A DNA stretch of 17,899 bases from Phycisphaerales bacterium UBA5793 (GTDB lineage Bacteria; Planctomycetota; Phycisphaerae; Phycisphaerales; UBA5793): contig DIDT01000070.1 in NCBI GenBank assembly GCA_002418285.1, forward strand, positions 1 through 17,899, given 5' to 3'. The notes under the pieces were generated by a model that worked only from the letters and a program-made list of their open reading frames with translations, ran no database searches and was not told the DNA's origin. The position numbers and the translations under genes are program-made. Shown piece after piece: positions 14,380 through 17,899 of this stretch (its first letter is position 1; every line of letters starts with the position of its first letter).

Positions 14380-15321
14380 ATGAATCATCAAAGCAGCCTG
14401 CTGATTGTCGCGCTGACGTCGTTTCTTGTCGGTTGTCAGAGCAGTCACGGTCCAATGCCCCTGCTGAAGCCGGAGCCACTCGCGAAAGTAGATGTCGACA
14501 CTCTGCATCTGTTCAATGGCATGAACGGGTCTGCGATGCGTTGGGAAGATCTGGTCCGAGCCGCGAGCGAGGCCGACGTTGTACTCATCGGCGAGACGCA
14601 TGGTCATCCCATCGGGCTGGCGACCGCCGCGCGACTGTGGGAGGAGGTGGCCGCCGAGGTTCCAACCGCTGCATTGAGCCTGGAGTTCTTTGAACGTGAT
14701 GAGCAGGTCGCGCTCGATGATTACCTGAGTGGTGTGACGAAAGGCGAGGCCGACTTCCTCGTCGCAGCCCGTCGTCGCGGTGGCAACTACCCGGCGGGGC
14801 ATCGCGCAATGGTGGAGGCGGCCAAGGCCAACGATCAGCCGGTGATCGCCGCGAACGCCCCGCGCCGGTACGTGAGTATGGCCCGCACGGATGGATTCGA
14901 TGCACTCCGCACTCTCAGCGCCGAACAGCAACGGCTCTTTGTCATTCCTGAGTCACTCACGGGTGGGAGATATCGCGACAAGTTCTTTGAGATGATGCAG
15001 GGGCACGACGAGGAAGAGAATCCCGATACGCCGCCGGTGGACGGCGAGGGTTTCTTCCGCTCCCAGAACGTGTGGGATGCGACCATGGCGGATTCGATTC
15101 TTAACGCGGTCGAGGAGGGGCGACGTCCGGTCGTACACATCGTTGGGCAATTTCACTCCGACTTCTCGGGTGGCACGGTCTCCCGGATTGGTCAAGCTCG
15201 CAGCGATCTGCTCGTCTGGACCATCTCGATGGTGACCGAATGGTCCGACGTGCTGCGCGAAGAGGATCAGGGCCGTGCTGATTGTGTGATCTATGTCGGA
15301 CCGCGACCAGGCCAGAATTGA
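14380..15321 (+). CDS. ChaN-family (haem-binding uptake-like) lipoprotein
   Basis: This is a 313-residue predicted lipoprotein. MNHQSSLLIVALTSFLVGCQ is a classic type II signal with Cys19 as the lipidated residue. The mature part resembles the ChaN/PF04187 family, part of the Tiki superfamily. It shows VLIGETHGHPIG near the start, SLEFFERDEQVALDDYLSG next, then a stretch around IAANAPRRYV, QNVWDATMADSI, and HIVGQFHSDFSGG near the end. The Glu and His residues of GETH and QFH are those expected at the family's active or metal site. Campylobacter ChaN binds haem, but many members have no known role and some Tiki relatives are metalloproteases. I chose the ATG over an upstream TTG at 14347 because only it gives a clean signal peptide; its ribosome site is weak. 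It may share a transcript with lipA. Its end is 22 bases from the convergent aldehyde dehydrogenase. Confidence 0.82.
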   Translation: MNHQSSLLIVALTSFLVGCQSSHGPMPLLKPEPLAKVDVDTLHLFNGMNGSAMRWEDLVRAASEADVVLIGETHGHPIGLATAARLWEEVAAEVPTAALSLEFFERDEQVALDDYLSGVTKGEADFLVAARRRGGNYPAGHRAMVEAAKANDQPVIAANAPRRYVSMARTDGFDALRTLSAEQQRLFVIPESLTGGRYRDKFFEMMQGHDEEENPDTPPVDGEGFFRSQNVWDATMADSILNAVEEGRRPVVHIVGQFHSDFSGGTVSRIGQARSDLLVWTISMVTEWSDVLREEDQGRADCVIYVGPRPGQN

Positions 15322-15343
15322 AGCCGGATTGATCCGTCGAAGA

Positions 15344-16855
15344 TCAACCGAACTCGATTCCCTGCGCCAGCGGCAGTTCGGAGCCCCAGTTGATTGTGCA
15401 GGTCTGGCGGCGCATGTAGGTTTTCCAAGCATCGGAACCGGACTCACGCCCACCACCCGTGTCTTTTTCGCCACCGAACGCACCGCCAATTTCCGCGCCG
15501 CTGGTCCCGATGTTTACGTTGGCGATGCCGCAATCCGAGCCGGCGTGACTCAGGAAACGTTCGGCTCGTCGAACCGAGTCGGTGAAGATCGCACTGCTCA
15601 GCCCCTGTTCCGCGTCGTTGTGCTGCGCCAACACGGCTTCTAGATCGTCAAATTCGATGACATACAGGATTGGTGCGAACGTCTCTTCATGCACGATGGG
15701 CATGCTGGAGTTGGCGCGAATGATGGTCGGCTCGACAAAATGGCCGGGGCGGTCGAGCCGGTTTCCGCCGAAAAGTAGTTCCCCTCCCTGCGATTTTGCC
15801 AATTCGATGGCGTTCATCATTGCTTCAACCGCCCGGGCATGGATCACTGGCCCCATGATCGTCTGCGGATCGATGGGGTCGCCAATGCGCGGCAGCACGG
15901 TCTCGTAGGCTCGAATGAGGCGTGTGGTAATCTCCTCGTTGACACCTCTCTGCACAAACAGCCGCCGAGTCGTTGTGCATCGCTGCCCACTCGTCCCGAC
16001 CGCGCCGAAGACAACCGCTCGCACGGCCAAGTCGAGGTCGGCGTCGTTGCAGACGATCAAGGCGTTGTTGCCGCCAAGTTCGAGCAACGACCGACCCAGT
16101 CGCGATGCCACGACCTCGCCGACGTGTCGCCCCATGCGGCACGACCCGGTTGCGGAGATGAGTGGCAGCCGCTTGTCGCGAATCATCGGTTCGCCAATCT
16201 GTTCATCGGTTCCGATGACGAGTTCGAAGACACCCTCCAGATCGTGCGCCCGCATGACTGACTCGACGGTCTCGTGCAGCGCCAACGAGGTGAGCGGGGT
16301 GAGTAACGACGGCTTCCAGATCATGGTGTCGCCGCAGACGGCCGCGATCATGGCGTTCCACGCCCAGACGGCAGCCGGGAAGTTGAACGCGGTGATGATG
16401 CCGATCGGTCCGAGGGGGTGCCACTGTTCGTACATGCGATGCTGCGGGCGCTCGGAGTGTGTCGTCATCCCGTAGAGTTGCCTGGAAAGACCGAGGGCGA
16501 AGTCACAGATGTCGATGCACTCCTGAATCTCGCCGATTCCCTCGGCTCGGATCTTGCCCATCTCAAGCGAAACGAGTTCTCCGAGCGGTTCCACCCGCTC
16601 TCGCAGCGCCAGGCCGATCTGGCGGACAATCTCGCCTCGTCTGGGAGCGGGCACCATCCGCCACGAACTGAAGCGGTCTACGGCACTGTTTATCGCGGCT
16701 TCGTAGTTGACGCGATCTGACAGCCGCACCCAGGCAATTGGCTGTCCCGTGGAGGGACTCTCGGTACTGATCCAGTCCTGACCGGCCGGTTCGGAAGTCG
16801 AAACGAGGTGATGCTGGTCAAGTCCGAGTCGTGACAGCAGTTCGGGTATGTTCAT
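15344..16855 (-). CDS. Aldehyde dehydrogenase of the ALDH7 (antiquitin) type, probable L-aminoadipate-semialdehyde dehydrogenase
   Basis: This 503-residue cytoplasmic enzyme should oxidise an aldehyde with NAD(P)+. ALDH7 members usually oxidise 2-aminoadipate 6-semialdehyde in lysine breakdown; the Pseudomonas counterpart is called AmaB. The oxyanion Asn158 lies in FNFP, the NAD-site Lys in WKPS at about 181, the general base Glu259 in LLELGG, and the nucleophile Cys293 in SGQRCTTTRR. The C-terminal stretch around 450-490 (TSGAEIGGAFGGEKDTGGGR, then ESGSDAWKTYMRRQTCTINW) is the diagnostic antiquitin signature. It closely resembles the animal protein. The ATG has no ribosome site within reach; an AGGGG lies about 15 bases away, so initiation may be weak or leaderless. 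No other lysine-degradation gene is nearby, so the substrate rests on family alone. Confidence 0.93.
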   Translation of the reverse strand: MNIPELLSRLGLDQHHLVSTSEPAGQDWISTESPSTGQPIAWVRLSDRVNYEAAINSAVDRFSSWRMVPAPRRGEIVRQIGLALRERVEPLGELVSLEMGKIRAEGIGEIQECIDICDFALGLSRQLYGMTTHSERPQHRMYEQWHPLGPIGIITAFNFPAAVWAWNAMIAAVCGDTMIWKPSLLTPLTSLALHETVESVMRAHDLEGVFELVIGTDEQIGEPMIRDKRLPLISATGSCRMGRHVGEVVASRLGRSLLELGGNNALIVCNDADLDLAVRAVVFGAVGTSGQRCTTTRRLFVQRGVNEEITTRLIRAYETVLPRIGDPIDPQTIMGPVIHARAVEAMMNAIELAKSQGGELLFGGNRLDRPGHFVEPTIIRANSSMPIVHEETFAPILYVIEFDDLEAVLAQHNDAEQGLSSAIFTDSVRRAERFLSHAGSDCGIANVNIGTSGAEIGGAFGGEKDTGGGRESGSDAWKTYMRRQTCTINWGSELPLAQGIEFG

Positions 16856-16936
16856 GAATTAGTTGTAGCCCCTCGCAGCAGTGCTTTCCGAATTCAGATT
16901 GGTGGACTTGTCTCGCGGACATGGCCTGGGAATGAT

Positions 16937-17000
16937 ATCCGAACAAAATCCGATCAATCGGCGGCCGAGGGTGGTTCTCTGCCATCGCATCCGATCGGAT
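16937..17000. promoter_or_regulatory. Repeated ATCCGA motifs and palindromes in the ALDH-DUF1579 divergent region
   Basis: ATCCGA occurs at 16937-16942, 16948-16953 and 16989-16994. The first two start 11 bases apart, one helical turn. The third is half of the perfect 12-base palindrome ATCCGATCGGAT (16989-17000), and the second begins CCGAT-CA-ATCGG (16950-16961). The last site ends 27 bases before the DUF1579 start. This looks like an operator array for a dimeric regulator serving one or both divergent genes. No clear -35/-10 pair was found in this 171-base region, so the claim stays tentative. Confidence 0.35.
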
Positions 17001-17026
17001 TGTGCCATCAGAACAGGAGAGCCCCT

Positions 17027-17623
17027 ATGAACTGTCTTTCACGTTTTGCACTATTCGTCGCCGGCGCGGTAGCGCTGACCGCATTTCCAAGCTGTTCCTC
17101 CTCGGAGCCACCGCAGATGGATCCGGAGGAGATGATGGCGCAATGGGAGGCGATGAATGCGCCCGGCGAACACCAGGAGCATCTACAGCAATTCGTGGGT
17201 ACATTCGCAGTGAAGAACACCATGTGGATGGCGCCGGGGGCGGAGCCTGTCGTCTCGAGTGGGCTGGCGACGAACCGCATGATTCTCGAGGGCCGCTACC
17301 TCGAAGGTGAGTACCAAGGTGAGATGGAGGGTCGGCCGTTCACGGGTTGGGGTCTCACCGGATACGACAACATGGCGCAGAAGTACGTCAACGTGTGGGC
17401 CGACTCAATGTCAACCGGCGTGATGTTGTCAGAAGGCCATTGCGATAAGAACGGGAAAGTGTTCACATATGGCGGCGAAATGGACATGGGCCCGATGGGT
17501 AAGCAGACGTATCGGATCGTGCTGACGATTCTCGACAAGGACATGCACAAGTTTGAGTGGTTTGACCTGACGACCGGCGAAGAAGTCAAGACCATGGAGA
17601 TGGTGTACACGCGCAAGCAGTAG
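17027..17623 (+). CDS. DUF1579 family predicted lipoprotein
   Basis: This is a 198-residue exported protein of unknown function. The N-terminus is hydrophobic and ends in AFPSC, giving a probable lipidation site at Cys23 followed by a Ser-rich linker. The rest matches the DUF1579 pattern: a first strand around HLQQFVGTFAVKNTMW, then LEGRYLEGEYQGEMEGRPFT and a GWGLTGYDN segment, and a closing strand of hydrophobic and charged residues to KTMEMVYTRKQ. The family is thought to form a lipocalin-like beta barrel, but no substrate is known to me. AGGAGA stands 6 bases before the ATG, a strong ribosome site, so this start is preferred to an in-frame codon at 17000. It is a single-gene unit, divergent from the aldehyde dehydrogenase and closed by the terminator at 17651-17679. 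Confidence 0.85.
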   Translation: MNCLSRFALFVAGAVALTAFPSCSSSEPPQMDPEEMMAQWEAMNAPGEHQEHLQQFVGTFAVKNTMWMAPGAEPVVSSGLATNRMILEGRYLEGEYQGEMEGRPFTGWGLTGYDNMAQKYVNVWADSMSTGVMLSEGHCDKNGKVFTYGGEMDMGPMGKQTYRIVLTILDKDMHKFEWFDLTTGEEVKTMEMVYTRKQ

Positions 17624-17650
17624 TGCCATCATCAGCGACTTGCAGCCTGC

Positions 17651-17679
17651 AAAGCCCACACTCAGTGAGTGTGGGCTTT
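17651..17679. terminator. Bidirectional intrinsic terminator between DUF1579 and metF
   Basis: AAAGCCCACACTCA (17651-17664) and its exact complement at 17666-17679 make a perfect 14-base stem around a tight loop. It sits 27 bases after the DUF1579 stop and 25 bases after the metF stop on the other strand. The stem's own ends give TTT on both strands (TTTCTC rightward, TTTGCA leftward), so it can end transcription of both convergent genes. The T-run is short, but the stem is long and GC-rich. Confidence 0.85.
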
Positions 17680-17704
17680 CTCGATTCCAGGGTTGCGCGG
17701 CCGA

Positions 17705-17899
17705 TCAACGGCGCAGCTGGTGTGAGTGCTTGATTCCAAGACTCTCGTAGATTTGGCGAGTGGCGGCCGAGCGATTGAGTGTGTAGAAGTGCAGTCCGCG
17801 CACGTGGCGGTCGAGCAGATCGCGGCACTGCTCGGTTGCCCAGTGCGCGCCGACGCTGGCGACGGCTTTGGCGTCGTCGCCGGCGCGCCCCAGCGCCCG
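17705..17899 (-). CDS. metF: Methylenetetrahydrofolate reductase, C-terminal end (5' part beyond window)
   Basis: Only the last 64 codons and the TGA stop are in the window; the start lies past the right edge. MetF reduces 5,10-methylenetetrahydrofolate to 5-methyltetrahydrofolate with FAD, feeding methionine synthesis. The visible part has GAHWATEQCRDLL, then GLHFYTLNRSAATRQIYESL close to the C-terminus. The FYTLNRS element, in which the Arg contacts the folate or nicotinamide substrate, is the hallmark end of the MetF TIM barrel. The protein ends soon afterwards (LGIKHSHQLRR), as MetF proteins usually do. It converges on the DUF1579 gene and shares its terminator. Confidence 0.9.
   Translation of the reverse strand, partial: RALGRAGDDAKAVASVGAHWATEQCRDLLDRHVRGLHFYTLNRSAATRQIYESLGIKHSHQLRR

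Noticed and set aside
13491..14381. A 296-codon minus-strand frame covering lipA.
   Set aside because: lipA has every catalytic motif on the other strand; the antisense product looks like random low-complexity translation.
1..17899. Possible tRNA, rRNA, CRISPR array, insertion sequence, integrase or phage genes.
   Set aside because: No regular direct repeats, transposase-like proteins, cloverleaf sequences or terminal inverted repeats were recognised on either strand by reading; no search tool was run.

Overview
The window is GC-rich chromosomal DNA from a Gram-negative-type bacterium with lipoproteins and an outer-membrane polysaccharide exporter. The fused exosortase/EpsI protein, the very large TPR protein and the overall gene set suggest a planctomycete, perhaps of the Phycisphaerae. 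This is an inference from gene content; there is no rRNA or other marker in the window to settle it.

Positions 1-13098 hold one long leftward operon for making and exporting an exopolysaccharide coupled to an exosortase. In transcription order it contains: a Wza-type outer-membrane export lipoprotein (13098-11497); an exosortase fused to an EpsI domain (11300-9441); a 1564-residue membrane-anchored TPR protein in the place of PrsT (9430-4736); a Wzc-like chain-length determinant with a degenerate kinase domain (4663-2450); an NAD-dependent sugar epimerase/dehydratase (2347-1304); and a WecA/MraY-type sugar-1-phosphate transferase that runs off the left edge (1297-1). The last four junctions are 6 to about 100 bases long. 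Only the wza-exosortase junction (about 200 bases) contains possible regulatory sequence. The plausible division of labour is as follows. The epimerase makes a nucleotide sugar and the WecA-like enzyme loads the first sugar phosphate on undecaprenyl phosphate. The Wzc-like and Wza-like proteins then control chain length and export. The exosortase would cut C-terminal sorting signals from partner proteins, but no such substrate is encoded here. Flippase, polymerase and other glycosyltransferases are also missing and may lie beyond position 1.

Positions 13099-13349 form a divergent control region with two strong dyads. Rightward from it come lipA (lipoyl synthase) and a ChaN-like lipoprotein. 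An antiquitin-type (ALDH7) aldehyde dehydrogenase converges on the ChaN gene from the right. A second divergent region (16856-17026), with repeated ATCCGA motifs, separates it from a rightward DUF1579 lipoprotein gene. That gene ends at a strong bidirectional terminator shared with the 3' end of a leftward metF.

No stretch longer than about 250 bases lacks a gene. I see no tRNA, rRNA, CRISPR array, insertion sequence or phage gene. The most unusual points are the lost Walker A lysine in the Wzc-like protein, the size of the TPR protein, the fused exosortase/EpsI, the long insertion between the two SLBB domains of the Wza-like protein, and the palindromes in the control regions.
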